A DNA stretch of 36,314 nt, taken from Streptomyces afghaniensis 772. Its GTDB lineage: Bacteria > Actinomycetota > Actinomycetes > Streptomycetales > Streptomycetaceae. The notes under the pieces were generated by a model, which had not been told where the DNA came from, did not search any database, and saw only the letters and a program-made list of their open reading frames with translations. Where the stretch lies: contig KE354250.1 of assembly GCA_000415505.1 (NCBI GenBank), forward strand, positions 1 through 36,314, written 5' to 3'. Below, piece after piece: positions 8,053-16,677 of the stretch (the stretch's first letter is position 1; every line of letters begins with the position of its first letter). A program made the translations under genes and the position numbers.

Positions 8053-8972
8053 ACCCCCTGGAGCTCCATGAAGGAGAAGGGGTTCTCGGAGCCGTACACC
8101 GGAGCGAAGCCCAGGCGGGTGAGCCGCTGGTCGGCGACGCACTCCAGGTACTGCCGCATCGACTCGGTGTTCATGCCCGGGAGGCCGTCACCGCACAGGT
8201 CGCGCGCGAACTGCAGCTCGGCCTCGACGGCCTCGCGGAGCATGTCCGTCACCTCCTGCTGGAGCCGGTCGTCGAACAGCTCCGGCTCCTCCTTGCGGAC
8301 GGTGTCGACCACGTCGAAGGCGAACGACATGTGCATCGTCTCGTCGCGGAACACCCAGTTGGTGCCGGTGGCCAGACCGTGCAGCAGGCCCCGGCTGCGG
8401 AACCAGTACACGTACGCGAAGGCACCGTAGAAGAACAGGCCCTCGATGCACGCGGCGAAGCAGATCAGGTTCAGCAGGAAACGGCGGCGGTCGGCCTGGG
8501 TCTCCAGCCGGTCGAGCTGGTCGACCGAGTCCATCCACTTGAAGCAGAACCCGGCCTTCTCGCGGATGGAGGGGATGTTCTCGACGGCCGCGAAGGCCGC
8601 CGCCCGGTCGTCGTGGTCGGGGAGGTAGGTGTCCAGGAGCGTCAGATAGAACTGGACGTGCACGGCCTCCTCGAAGAGCTGCCGGCTCAGGTACAGCCGG
8701 GCCTCGGGGGAGTTGATGTGCTTGTACAGCGTCAGCACCAGGTTGTTCGCGACGATCGAGTCGCCCGTGGCGAAGAAGGCGACCAGGCGGCCGATCAGGT
8801 GCTGCTCGGCGGGGGAGAGCTTGGCGAGGTCGGCGACGTCCGAGTGGAGGTCGACCTCCTCCACGGTCCAGGTGTTCTTGATGGCGTCCCGGTAGCGCTC
8901 GTAGAAGTCCGGGTAGCGCATCGGACGGAGAGTCAGCTCGAAGCCGGGGTCGAGCAGGTTCTGGGTGGTCAT
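7965..8972 (-). CDS. nrdB: Class Ia ribonucleotide reductase, small (radical) subunit
   Basis: NrdB houses the di-iron centre and tyrosyl radical that start catalysis in NrdA, reducing ribonucleotides to deoxyribonucleotides aerobically. The 335-residue protein has all iron ligands: Asp71, Glu102 and His105 (EEAVH), Glu177, and Glu211 and His214 (DETMH). The radical tyrosine is Tyr109, spaced as in E. coli Tyr122, so this is class Ia rather than a Tyr-less variant. The start ATG at 8972-8970 overlaps the nrdA stop by one base (TAATG), indicating coupled translation and equal subunit production. It is regulated with nrdA by the upstream B12 riboswitch and NrdR boxes. Confidence 0.96.
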   Translation of the reverse strand: MTTQNLLDPGFELTLRPMRYPDFYERYRDAIKNTWTVEEVDLHSDVADLAKLSPAEQHLIGRLVAFFATGDSIVANNLVLTLYKHINSPEARLYLSRQLFEEAVHVQFYLTLLDTYLPDHDDRAAAFAAVENIPSIREKAGFCFKWMDSVDQLDRLETQADRRRFLLNLICFAACIEGLFFYGAFAYVYWFRSRGLLHGLATGTNWVFRDETMHMSFAFDVVDTVRKEEPELFDDRLQQEVTDMLREAVEAELQFARDLCGDGLPGMNTESMRQYLECVADQRLTRLGFAPVYGSENPFSFMELQGVQELTNFFERRPSAYQVAVEGTVDLDEDF

Positions 8973-11329
8973 TACTGGCAGGCCTCGCAGGACTCGGGGT
9001 TTTCCAGGGAGCAGGCGACCGCTTCGGGGTCCGGGGTGGCCTGCGCGGGGACGGTGGCCTGGGCGGCGCGGGCGATGCGGGTCGCCGGGCGCGAACGCAG
9101 GTAGTACGTGGTCTTCAGCCCGGACTTCCAGGCGTAGGCGTACATCGAGGAGAGCTTGCCGATGGTCGGCGTCTCCAGGAAGAGGTTCAGGGACTGGGAC
9201 TGGTCCAGGAACGGGGTCCTGGCCGCCGCCATGTCGATCAGGCCGCGCTGCGGGATCTCCCAGGCCGTGCGGTAGAGGGCGCGTACGTCCTCGGGGATCC
9301 AGGCGAAGCCCTGCACCGAGCCGTTCGCCTCGCGCAGGGCCTCCCGGCTGCGGGCGTCCCACACGCCGAGCCGCTTGAGCTCCTGCACCAGGTAGGAGTT
9401 GACCTGGAGGAACTCACCCGACAGCGTCTCGCGCTTGAACAGGTTGGACACCTGTGGCTCGATGCATTCGTACACGCCCGCGATGGAGGCGATGGTGGCC
9501 GTCGGCGCGATGGCGAGGAGCAGGGAGTTGCGCATGCCGGTCGCGGCGACGCGCTCGCGCAGGGCCGCCCAGCGCTCCGGCCAGGTCAGCTCCACGTCGT
9601 AGTGGTCGGGGTGGAGCACGCCCTTGGCCGTACGGGTCTTCTCCCAGGCCGGCAACGGGCCGTTGCGCTCGGCGAGATCGGCGGAGGCCTCGTAGGCGCC
9701 GAGCATGATCCGCTCGGCGATGCGGGTGGAGAGCCGCTTGGCCTCCGGTGAGTCGAAGGGCAGGCGCAGCTTGAAGAAGACGTCCTGCAGGCCCATGACC
9801 CCGAGACCGACGGGGCGCCACCTGGCGTTGGAACGGCCCGCCTGCTCCGTCGGGTAGAAGTTGATGTCCACGACCCGGTCGAGGAACGTGACGGCGGTGC
9901 GGACGGTCTCGTCCAGCCGCTCCCAGTCGATGTCCCCGCCGGCCTGGTCGACGAGCGCGCCGAGGTTGACCGACCCCAGGTTGCAGACCGCCGTCTCCCC
10001 GTCGCTGGTGACCTCCAGGATCTCCGTGCAGAGGTTGGAGGAGTGGACGACGTGGCCCGGCTCGGCGGTCTGGTTGGCGGTGCGGTTGGCGGCGTCCTTG
10101 AAGGTCATCCAGCCGTTGCCGGTCTGTGCGAGGGTGCGCATCATGCGGCCGTACAGCTCGCGGGCGGGCAGGGTCTTCTTCGCCAGACCCTTCGCCTCGG
10201 CCGCCCGGTACGCGGCGTCGAACTCCTCGCCCCACAGGTCGACCAGCTCGGGCACGTCCGCGGGGGAGAACAGCGACCACCGCGCGTCGGCGTTCACGCG
10301 CCGCATGAACTCGTCGGGCACCCAGTGCGCGAGGTTCAGGTTGTGCGTGCGGCGCGCGTCCTCGCCGGTGTTGTCGCGCAGCTCGAGGAACTCCTCGATG
10401 TCGGAGTGCCAGGTCTCCAGGTAGACCGCGGCGGCGCCCTTGCGGCGGCCGCCCTGGTTCACGGCGGCGACCGAGGCGTCGAGGGTCTTCAGGAACGGGA
10501 CGATGCCGTTGGAGTGGCCGTTGGTGCCGCGGATCAGCGAACCGCGCGCACGGATGCGGGAGTACGCGATGCCGATGCCGCCGGCGTGCTTCGACAGCCG
10601 CGCCACCTGGTGGTAGCGGTCGTAGATCGAGTCCAGCTCGTCCTTGGGGGAGTCGAGGAGGTAGCAGGACGACATCTGGGGGTGCCGCGTGCCGGAGTTG
10701 AAGAGGGTGGGGGAGGAGGGGAGGTAGTCGAGCCGGCTCATGAGCCCGTAAAGCGCGGCGACTTCGTCGACGGAGCGGCGGGTGTCGTCCTCGGCGAGAC
10801 CGGCGGCGACGCGCAGCATGAAGTGCTGGGGCGTCTCGATCACCTTGCGGGTGATCGGGTGCCGGAGCAGATAGCGGCTGTGCAGCGTGCGCAGGCCGAA
10901 GTAGCCGAAGCGGTCGTCGGCGGCCGTGTCGATCAGGGCGTCGAGACGGGCGGCGTGGAGGCGCACGAACTCGGCGGTCCGGTCGGCGATGAGACCCTCC
11001 CGATGCCCGACGGCCACGGACTCGGTGAAGCACGTGACGCCCTGTGAGGCGGCCTCGGCGCGGATCCCGATCGTCAGCAGGCGCGCGGCCAGCCGGGAGT
11101 AGGCGGGATCCTCGGAGATGAGGCCGGCGGCCGCCTCGGTCGCCAGGTCGCGCAACTCCGACTCGTCGGCCCGCGCGGAGCGGCCGCGCAGAGCGGCGGC
11201 GGCGACCCGGCCGGGGTCGGCGTCGGGGAGGTCGGCGGTCAGCTCGGTCAGGGTCCGCAGCAGCGCGGCACCGGGACCGTCGTGCTCTTTTTCGGCGGCT
11301 GAGACCGGATCGGCTGGCGCGATGGTCAC
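8972..11329 (-). CDS. nrdA: Class Ia ribonucleotide reductase, large (catalytic) subunit
   Basis: NrdA carries the substrate and allosteric sites. Visible catalytic residues are Cys222 (SSCYLLDS), Asn432, Cys434 and Glu436 (NLCTE), and Cys449 (VCNLGS). The C-terminal thioredoxin-reducible pair is in CEACQ. I place the start at GTG 11329, after the ribosome site GAGGGAG, giving 785 residues; an ATG at 11383 would add 18 residues. The N-terminus aligns in spirit with the ATP-cone but lacks the VxKRDG signature, so dATP activity control may be reduced. The leader between 11330 and 11624 contains a cobalamin riboswitch and two NrdR boxes. In S. coelicolor the class Ia enzyme is repressed when B12 supports the class II reductase NrdJ. 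Confidence 0.96.
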   Translation of the reverse strand: MTIAPADPVSAAEKEHDGPGAALLRTLTELTADLPDADPGRVAAAALRGRSARADESELRDLATEAAAGLISEDPAYSRLAARLLTIGIRAEAASQGVTCFTESVAVGHREGLIADRTAEFVRLHAARLDALIDTAADDRFGYFGLRTLHSRYLLRHPITRKVIETPQHFMLRVAAGLAEDDTRRSVDEVAALYGLMSRLDYLPSSPTLFNSGTRHPQMSSCYLLDSPKDELDSIYDRYHQVARLSKHAGGIGIAYSRIRARGSLIRGTNGHSNGIVPFLKTLDASVAAVNQGGRRKGAAAVYLETWHSDIEEFLELRDNTGEDARRTHNLNLAHWVPDEFMRRVNADARWSLFSPADVPELVDLWGEEFDAAYRAAEAKGLAKKTLPARELYGRMMRTLAQTGNGWMTFKDAANRTANQTAEPGHVVHSSNLCTEILEVTSDGETAVCNLGSVNLGALVDQAGGDIDWERLDETVRTAVTFLDRVVDINFYPTEQAGRSNARWRPVGLGVMGLQDVFFKLRLPFDSPEAKRLSTRIAERIMLGAYEASADLAERNGPLPAWEKTRTAKGVLHPDHYDVELTWPERWAALRERVAATGMRNSLLLAIAPTATIASIAGVYECIEPQVSNLFKRETLSGEFLQVNSYLVQELKRLGVWDARSREALREANGSVQGFAWIPEDVRALYRTAWEIPQRGLIDMAAARTPFLDQSQSLNLFLETPTIGKLSSMYAYAWKSGLKTTYYLRSRPATRIARAAQATVPAQATPDPEAVACSLENPESCEACQ

Positions 11330-11439
11330 GTGGGGCTCTCCCTCGCTCGGCACGGGGGCCTCGCACAGGGCAGGGGGCAGCACGCGAACGCACGCGGCGT
11401 CGCGTCCACCGGCCCACTCCGCGAGGCCCGGACGTCAGG

Positions 11440-11571
11440 GCGCACCGGCCGGGCGGCCGGGCGCGCTGTCGGCAGGTCCTCGGACTGACTCCCATGCGCG
11501 GATAAAAAGGCATGGGTACACCGTTGCGGGACAGTTCCGGATTCACACCGGATTCCCCTGCGGCGACAGCG
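11440..11571 (-). ncRNA. Cobalamin (B12) riboswitch in the nrdA leader
   Basis: On the minus strand the conserved core is present in order: GGGGAATCCGGTGTGAATCC, then GAACTGTCCCGCAACGGTGT, a stem CCCATGC/GCATGGG, and the B12 box AGTCCGAGGACCTGCCGAC. An 8-bp closing stem pairs 11564-11571 with 11464-11471. Immediately 3' is a GC-rich hairpin at 11440-11464 (GCGC-CCGGCC with GGCCGG-GCGC, one bulge), the likely expression platform or kissing-loop arm. The nrdA start is 110 bases further on. I recall this riboswitch as experimentally shown for S. coelicolor nrdABS (Borovok and colleagues). Binding of coenzyme B12 should turn the operon off. Confidence 0.95.
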
Positions 11572-11577
11572 AGCATG

Positions 11578-11593
11578 AGCATACATCTTGTGC
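11578..11593 (-). promoter_or_regulatory. NrdR box, proximal
   Basis: On the minus strand this is GCACAAGATGTATGCT, about 10 of 16 matches to the NrdR consensus acaCwAtATaTwGtgt. It starts exactly 31 bases after the distal box, the three-helical-turn spacing typical of NrdR pairs. Confidence 0.7.
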
Positions 11594-11608
11594 CGGGTGG
11601 CGAAAGCA

Positions 11609-11624
11609 CCCCTAGATGTAGTGT
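11609..11624 (-). promoter_or_regulatory. NrdR box, distal
   Basis: On the minus strand this is ACACTACATCTAGGGG, 12 of 16 matches to the NrdR consensus. NrdR is the ATP/dATP-sensing zinc-ribbon repressor of ribonucleotide reductase operons. The pair lies just upstream of the riboswitch, where the nrdABS promoter must be. Confidence 0.75.
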
Positions 11625-11634
11625 CGCGACGGTT

Positions 11635-12141
11635 TCACAGCGTCAACTCGTAGGTGAGGAGAGTGATGTCGGGAAGCTCCGGAAGCGGGTTCCAGTCGCG
11701 CTCCGGGACACGGACGAAACCGAGGCGTTCGTAGATGCGGTGGGCGGAGTGCATGGTGCGCTGCGTCGACAGGACGACGCGGGCACAGCCGTCCGTCGCA
11801 CGGGCGCGGTCGACGCAGGCCCGGACGAGGGCCTCTCCGGCGCCGCGGCCGCGCGCCTCGTGGGCGACGGCGAGCATCCGTATCTCTGCCTCTGAGGGAC
11901 GGGCGATGTCGGCCATGGGACCGCCGGCGGGGACGAAGGTGACGCCGCCGAGGAGCTGTTCGCCCTGGATGGCCACCAGGACGTCCGCGGCGGCGGCCCG
12001 CTTGGCCACGTCCTTGAGTTCGCCGAGGTACCAGTCGCTCTCACCGAAGTCGAGGAGGCCGTCCTTCAGATAGGCCTGGGCGGTGATCTCACCGAGGGCG
12101 TCGTATTCGGTGGGCTTCACCCGCCGGATGAGGATGTCCAT
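11635..12141 (-). CDS. GNAT-family N-acetyltransferase
   Basis: This 168-residue protein is a complete single GNAT domain. The acetyl-CoA pyrophosphate-binding motif A reads IRMLAVAHEARGRGAGEALV (residues about 88-107, R/Q-x-x-G-x-G/A form). The motif B region ends with HRIYERLGFVRVPERDW, typical of the family. Substrate cannot be told from sequence; related proteins acetylate small amines, amino acids or antibiotics. It lies between the nrd promoter region and the symporter operon, on the same strand as both, and is separated from the symporter by the hairpin at 12165-12204. No clear ribosome site precedes ATG 12141, so the message may be leaderless. Confidence 0.85.
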   Translation of the reverse strand: MDILIRRVKPTEYDALGEITAQAYLKDGLLDFGESDWYLGELKDVAKRAAAADVLVAIQGEQLLGGVTFVPAGGPMADIARPSEAEIRMLAVAHEARGRGAGEALVRACVDRARATDGCARVVLSTQRTMHSAHRIYERLGFVRVPERDWNPLPELPDITLLTYELTL

Positions 12142-12164
12142 GGTCCGAGTGTGCGGGACGGGTA

Positions 12165-12204
12165 TGACAGCGGGCCGCCGGTTATCACCGACGGCCCGCT
12201 GTCA
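12165..12204 (-). terminator. Terminator of the symporter operon
   Basis: A perfect 13-bp stem, TGACAGCGGGCCG (12165-12177) with its complement at 12192-12204, continues with CGGT (12079+100: 12179-12182) against ACCG (12187-12190) and a 4-base loop. It lies 9 bases after the symporter stop (12213, minus strand). Confidence 0.85.
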
Positions 12205-12212
12205 CCTGCGAG

Positions 12213-13841
12213 TCAGTGCGAGGTGCCCGCCGTCGCCGGCGGAAGCTCCACCTGGACTCCGGGGTCGCCCGCGTCCGCCGTGTAGTCCTCCGGCTTGGTC
12301 TCGTCGATGCCGTCGGGGGCCTTCAGGGCCCTCAGGACGAAGGTCAGGACGACGGTGACGACGACGTTCAGGACGAACGCCGTGAGGCCGATGTAGCCGA
12401 TCTCGCCGATGCCCGGGATCTCCTTCGACGAGCCGCCGAAGTGCTTCTGGGTCGGGGAGGCGACGCCGTACGCGGCGACCGTGCCGTAGACCATGCCGAC
12501 CGCCCAGCCCGCGAGCAGTGCCCAGCGGTGGAACCAGCGGGTGAACAGGCCGCCGACCAGGGCCGGGAAGGTCTGGAGGATCCAGATGCCGCCCAGCAGC
12601 TGGAAGTTGATGGCGACCGTCTTGTCCATGGTGAGGACGAAGGCCAGCGCGCCCACCTTCACCAGCAGCGAGACCAGCTTGGAGACCTTGGTCTCCTGAG
12701 CGGGTGTGGCGTCGGGCTTGATGAAGTCCTTGTAGATGTTGCGGGTGAAGAGGTTCGCTGCCGCGATGGACATGATGGCCGCCGGGACCAGGGCCCCGAT
12801 GCCGATCGCCGCGAAGGCCACGCCCGCGAACCAGTCCGGGAACATGGTCTCGAACAGCTGCGGGATCGCCAGCTGACCGTTCTGCACCTTGATCCCGGCC
12901 GCGATCGCCATGAAGCCGAGCAGCGCGAGCAGGCCCAGCATCAGCGAGTACAGCGGCAGGATCGTGGTGTTGCGGCGGATCACGTCACGGCTCTTCGAGG
13001 ACAGCGTCGCCGTGATCGAGTGCGGGTACATGAACAGCGCGAGCGCGGAGCCCAGCGCCAGCGTGGCGTACGTCCACTGCCCCGCCTCCGGCGGCGTGAG
13101 CGCACCGCGCGGCGCGCCCGTCGCCGGGTTGGTCTGGCTGAACGCGTCGCCCGCCTTGGCGAAGATCTCGTCGAAGCCGCCCAGCTTGATCGGGATGTAG
13201 ATGATCGCCACCGCGATGACGATGTAGATCAGGGTGTCCTTCACGAACGCGATCAGCGCCGGCGCCCGCAGACCCGACGAGTACGTGTACGCCGCCAGCA
13301 CACCGAAGGCGATCAGCAGGGGCAGGTCCTTGATGAACCAGTTGGTGTTCTCGCCGCCGCCGACGCCCATGACGTCCAGTACGGCCTGGATGCCCACCAG
13401 TTGGAGCGCGATGTACGGCATCGTGGCCAGGATGCCGGTCACCGCCACCGCCAGCGACAGGCCCTTGGAGCCGAACCGGCCGCGCACGAAGTCGGACGTC
13501 GTCACGTACCCGTGCTTGTGCGAGACCGACCACAGGCGGGGGAGGAACGTGAAGATCAGCGGGTAGACGAGGATCGTGTAGGGCACCGCGAAGAAGCCGG
13601 CCGCGCCCGCCGCGTAGATCGCCGCCGGTACGGCCACGAAGGTGTACGCCGTGTACAGGTCGCCGCCGAGCAGGAACCAGGTGATCCAGGTGCCGAACGA
13701 GCGGCCGCCCAGGCCCCATTCGTCCAGGCTGTGCTCGTTCTCGGCCTTGCGCCAGCGCGCGGCCAGGAAGCCCATGACCGTGACGGCCAGGAAGAAGAAG
13801 ATGAAGACGGCGAGTGCGACGCCGTTCACGCCGTCGTTCAC
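12213..13841 (-). CDS. Sodium:solute symporter (SSS family), monocarboxylate-permease-like
   Basis: This 542-residue integral membrane protein has about 13 predicted helices and the SSS-family signature regions (for example GGRSFGTWITWFLLGGDLYTA near residues 45-65 and GIGALVPAAIMSIAAANLFTRN in the middle). Uptake of a small organic acid driven by Na+ is the usual role. The closest described type in my memory is MctP, a monocarboxylate permease. The substrate is not proven by sequence. It starts at GTG 13841, overlapping the stop of the small DUF3311 gene (GTGA, 13838-13841). That pairing is recurrent and suggests the small protein is a subunit or assembly partner. A strong terminator follows. 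Confidence 0.88.
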   Translation of the reverse strand: MNDGVNGVALAVFIFFFLAVTVMGFLAARWRKAENEHSLDEWGLGGRSFGTWITWFLLGGDLYTAYTFVAVPAAIYAAGAAGFFAVPYTILVYPLIFTFLPRLWSVSHKHGYVTTSDFVRGRFGSKGLSLAVAVTGILATMPYIALQLVGIQAVLDVMGVGGGENTNWFIKDLPLLIAFGVLAAYTYSSGLRAPALIAFVKDTLIYIVIAVAIIYIPIKLGGFDEIFAKAGDAFSQTNPATGAPRGALTPPEAGQWTYATLALGSALALFMYPHSITATLSSKSRDVIRRNTTILPLYSLMLGLLALLGFMAIAAGIKVQNGQLAIPQLFETMFPDWFAGVAFAAIGIGALVPAAIMSIAAANLFTRNIYKDFIKPDATPAQETKVSKLVSLLVKVGALAFVLTMDKTVAINFQLLGGIWILQTFPALVGGLFTRWFHRWALLAGWAVGMVYGTVAAYGVASPTQKHFGGSSKEIPGIGEIGYIGLTAFVLNVVVTVVLTFVLRALKAPDGIDETKPEDYTADAGDPGVQVELPPATAGTSH

Positions 13842-14104
13842 TGCGACGCACCGCCCTTCGCGGCAGAGCGGGCGCGCTGGTCACGCTGCCACAGCTTGTA
13901 GGCGATCATCGTCAGTGCGGTGGAGATCAGCACCCATGCCATCTGGTACCAGTAGAAGAACGGGATCCCGATGAAGGACGGGTCGGTCTTGGCGTACGAG
14001 CCGACCCACAACATGGCCACGAAGGGCGCTATGAGGCAGAGAGCGATGACGACGCGCATCGGCGTCACCGTCGCCCCTCTGCCGGCTTCTGGGGCTTGCG
14101 ACAT
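13838..14104 (-). CDS. DUF3311 small membrane protein, partner of the symporter
   Basis: This 88-residue protein has two predicted transmembrane helices (VVIALCLIAPFVAMLWVGSY and FYWYQMAWVLISTALTMIAY) separated by the short loop AKTDPSFIGIPFF that marks DUF3311. The C-terminus is basic (KLWQRDQRAR). DUF3311 genes are regularly found immediately upstream of SSS-family symporters, as here with a four-base overlap, so it is probably needed for their stability or activity; the mechanism is not known. The start ATG 14104 has GGAG about 9 bases upstream. An imperfect dyad at 14132-14148 lies in its promoter region. Confidence 0.85.
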   Translation of the reverse strand: MSQAPEAGRGATVTPMRVVIALCLIAPFVAMLWVGSYAKTDPSFIGIPFFYWYQMAWVLISTALTMIAYKLWQRDQRARSAAKGGASQ

Positions 14105-14131
14105 CAGGCGGCTCCGTCCCCTCAGTGATCA

Positions 14132-14148
14132 CCTGTGCAATGCGCAGG
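14132..14148. promoter_or_regulatory. Dyad upstream of the DUF3311-symporter operon
   Basis: CCTGTGC (14132-14138) and GCGCAGG (14142-14148) form an inverted repeat with one G-T mismatch and a 3-base spacer, 28 bases before the DUF3311 start. It could be an operator. No cognate regulator is identifiable. The rest of the 142-base gap to dasR shows nothing clear. Confidence 0.3.
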
Positions 14149-14246
14149 CAATCTAGGTCAGGGTGCGGTGGGAACGGAACCCCTCGTCCGTAATGCGGTA
14201 CCCAAAAGAAACCGAGCTCAGCAGCAGTCGCACCGCCCCGCGCGCA

Positions 14247-15098
<852 letters not shown>

Positions 15099-15203
15099 CT
15101 ACCTGGAGTATGCCGTGCCCGGTCGGGTTTTCGCCGGGTTCTTACTTAAAGGTTCCTGCATATGTAGGTCGCATAACGGCTGGTCAGAGCCGAATCCGGA
15201 CCC

Positions 15204-15254
15204 TTGACAGGCCTGCTGGTCTGGTCCAAGCTCCCCGTACTGGTCTACACCATT
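15204..15254 (+). promoter_or_regulatory. dasA promoter with two dre sites
   Basis: A consensus -35 box TTGACA lies at 15204-15209. The expected -10 position (about 15227-15232, CAAGCT) is weak. The first dre, GCTGGTCTGGTCCAAG (15215-15230), fills the spacer and runs into the -10. The second, ACTGGTCTACACCATT (15239-15254, 14 of 16 to consensus), would cover the start of transcription. DasR bound at both should block RNA polymerase. The dasA GTG is at 15322. Confidence 0.8.
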
Positions 15255-15321
15255 GGTCCAGGGTCCTGGCCCCACGAACGCGGGGAGCAGGGGGGTCGGT
15301 GGCATCCCTGAGGAGGGTGGC

Positions 15322-16605
15322 GTGAAGCGCAAGCTGATATCCGCGATCGGTATCGCGGGCATGATGGTCTCCATCGCGGCGTGCGGGGGCGAGGGCGGCA
15401 GCGGGGGTTCGGACAAGGGCGCGGACGCCAAGGAGCTGACCGTCTGGCTCACCGTCGACGCCCAGAACAACTGGCCGGAGCTGGTGAAGGCCGCCGACGC
15501 CGCCGTGCAGAAGAAGCACCCCGGGCTGAAGATCAACCACGAGTACTACGGCTGGCCCGACAAGAACGCCAAGCTCGACGCCGTCCTCGCCACCGACAAG
15601 GCCCCCGACGTGGTCGAGATGGGCAACACCGAGATGCTCGGCTACATGGTCAAGGGCGCCTTCGCCCCCCTCGACCCGGGCGAGTTCGACACCTCGGACG
15701 CCTGGCTGGACGGCCTCAAGGCCTCGGTGACCTACGAGGGCAAGACCTACGGCGTCCCGTACTACGCCGGCGGCCGCGTCGCCAACTGGCGCAAGGACCT
15801 GGCGGCCTCGGTCGGGGTGAAGACGCCCCCGAAGACGTACAAGGACCTCACCGCCGCCCTGGACAAGATCCAGAAGAAGCAGGGCGGCAAGTTCAGCGCC
15901 TGGTACCAGCCGACCCGCGACTGGTACGCGGCCATGTCCTTCGTCTACGACGCCGGCGGCGCCATCGCCACCGAGTCGGGCGGCCAGTGGAAGGCCTCCC
16001 TCTCCTCGCCCGAGTCCCTCAAGGGCCTCAAGGAGTTCAAGAACGTCGTCGACTCCTACATGCACGGCGACAAGACCAAGGACGAGTCCGACCGCTACAT
16101 CGTCTACGGCCAGGGCAAGTCCGCCATGATCTTCGCCGCCGCCTGGGAGGGCGCGACCGCCGAGGACCCCAAGAACGACAAGACCGGCAAGCTCAAGGGC
16201 AACCTCGAGAACTTCGTGATGCCCGGCCCGTCCGGCAAGAACATGCCCGTCTTCCTGGGCGGCTCCGACCTCGCCGTGCCGGTGAAGTCCGACGCGCCGG
16301 CCCTGGCCGCCGAGTGGATCAACGCGTTCACCGGTTCCTCCGGCCAGAAGGGCCTGATGGCCAAGGGCAACCTGCCCAACAACAAGACCGACCTCGCGAC
16401 GCTGAAGAACGACCCGAAGACGGCGGTCCCCGCCACCGCGGCCGAGTCCAACTGGTTCGTCCCGATGGCCCCCGGCTGGGGCCAGGTCGAAAAGGCGCAG
16501 ATCCTCCAGACCATGCTCCAGAGCATCGGCACCGGCAAGAAGTCGGTTGAGGCCGCCGCCAAGGAGGCGGACGCCGCGATCGACAAGGTCATCAACACCA
16601 AGTGA
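15322..16605 (+). CDS. dasA: DasA, chitobiose-binding lipoprotein of an ABC transporter
   Basis: DasA captures N,N'-diacetylchitobiose outside the membrane for import by DasBC. The 427-residue protein starts at GTG 15322 after GAGGAGGGTGGC. A lipoprotein signal (positive MKRK, hydrophobic core, lipobox SIAAC with Cys21) is followed by a Gly/Ser linker and a family 1 extracellular sugar-binding domain (ELTVWLTVDAQNNWPELVKAA, and the later PGWGQVEKAQIL region). It is first in dasABC. The ATPase is expected to be the shared MsiK encoded elsewhere, since no ATPase gene is present here. Two dre sites control its promoter, and the hairpin at 16612-16641 separates it from dasB. Confidence 0.97.
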   Translation: MKRKLISAIGIAGMMVSIAACGGEGGSGGSDKGADAKELTVWLTVDAQNNWPELVKAADAAVQKKHPGLKINHEYYGWPDKNAKLDAVLATDKAPDVVEMGNTEMLGYMVKGAFAPLDPGEFDTSDAWLDGLKASVTYEGKTYGVPYYAGGRVANWRKDLAASVGVKTPPKTYKDLTAALDKIQKKQGGKFSAWYQPTRDWYAAMSFVYDAGGAIATESGGQWKASLSSPESLKGLKEFKNVVDSYMHGDKTKDESDRYIVYGQGKSAMIFAAAWEGATAEDPKNDKTGKLKGNLENFVMPGPSGKNMPVFLGGSDLAVPVKSDAPALAAEWINAFTGSSGQKGLMAKGNLPNNKTDLATLKNDPKTAVPATAAESNWFVPMAPGWGQVEKAQILQTMLQSIGTGKKSVEAAAKEADAAIDKVINTK

Positions 16606-16611
16606 CCTGTG

Positions 16612-16641
16612 GGCGGGGCTCCCTTGTGGCGGAGCCCCGCC
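16612..16641 (+). terminator. Intercistronic hairpin between dasA and dasB
   Basis: GGCGGGGCTCC (16612-16622) and GGAGCCCCGCC (16631-16641) form a perfect 11-bp stem with an 8-base loop, seven bases after the dasA stop. It is probably a partial terminator or 3'-end stabiliser that lets the binding protein be made in excess over the permeases. Confidence 0.8.
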
Positions 16642-16677
16642 GTCGTCAAGACCTGAGGGACCGCCGAGGAGCGCGCG

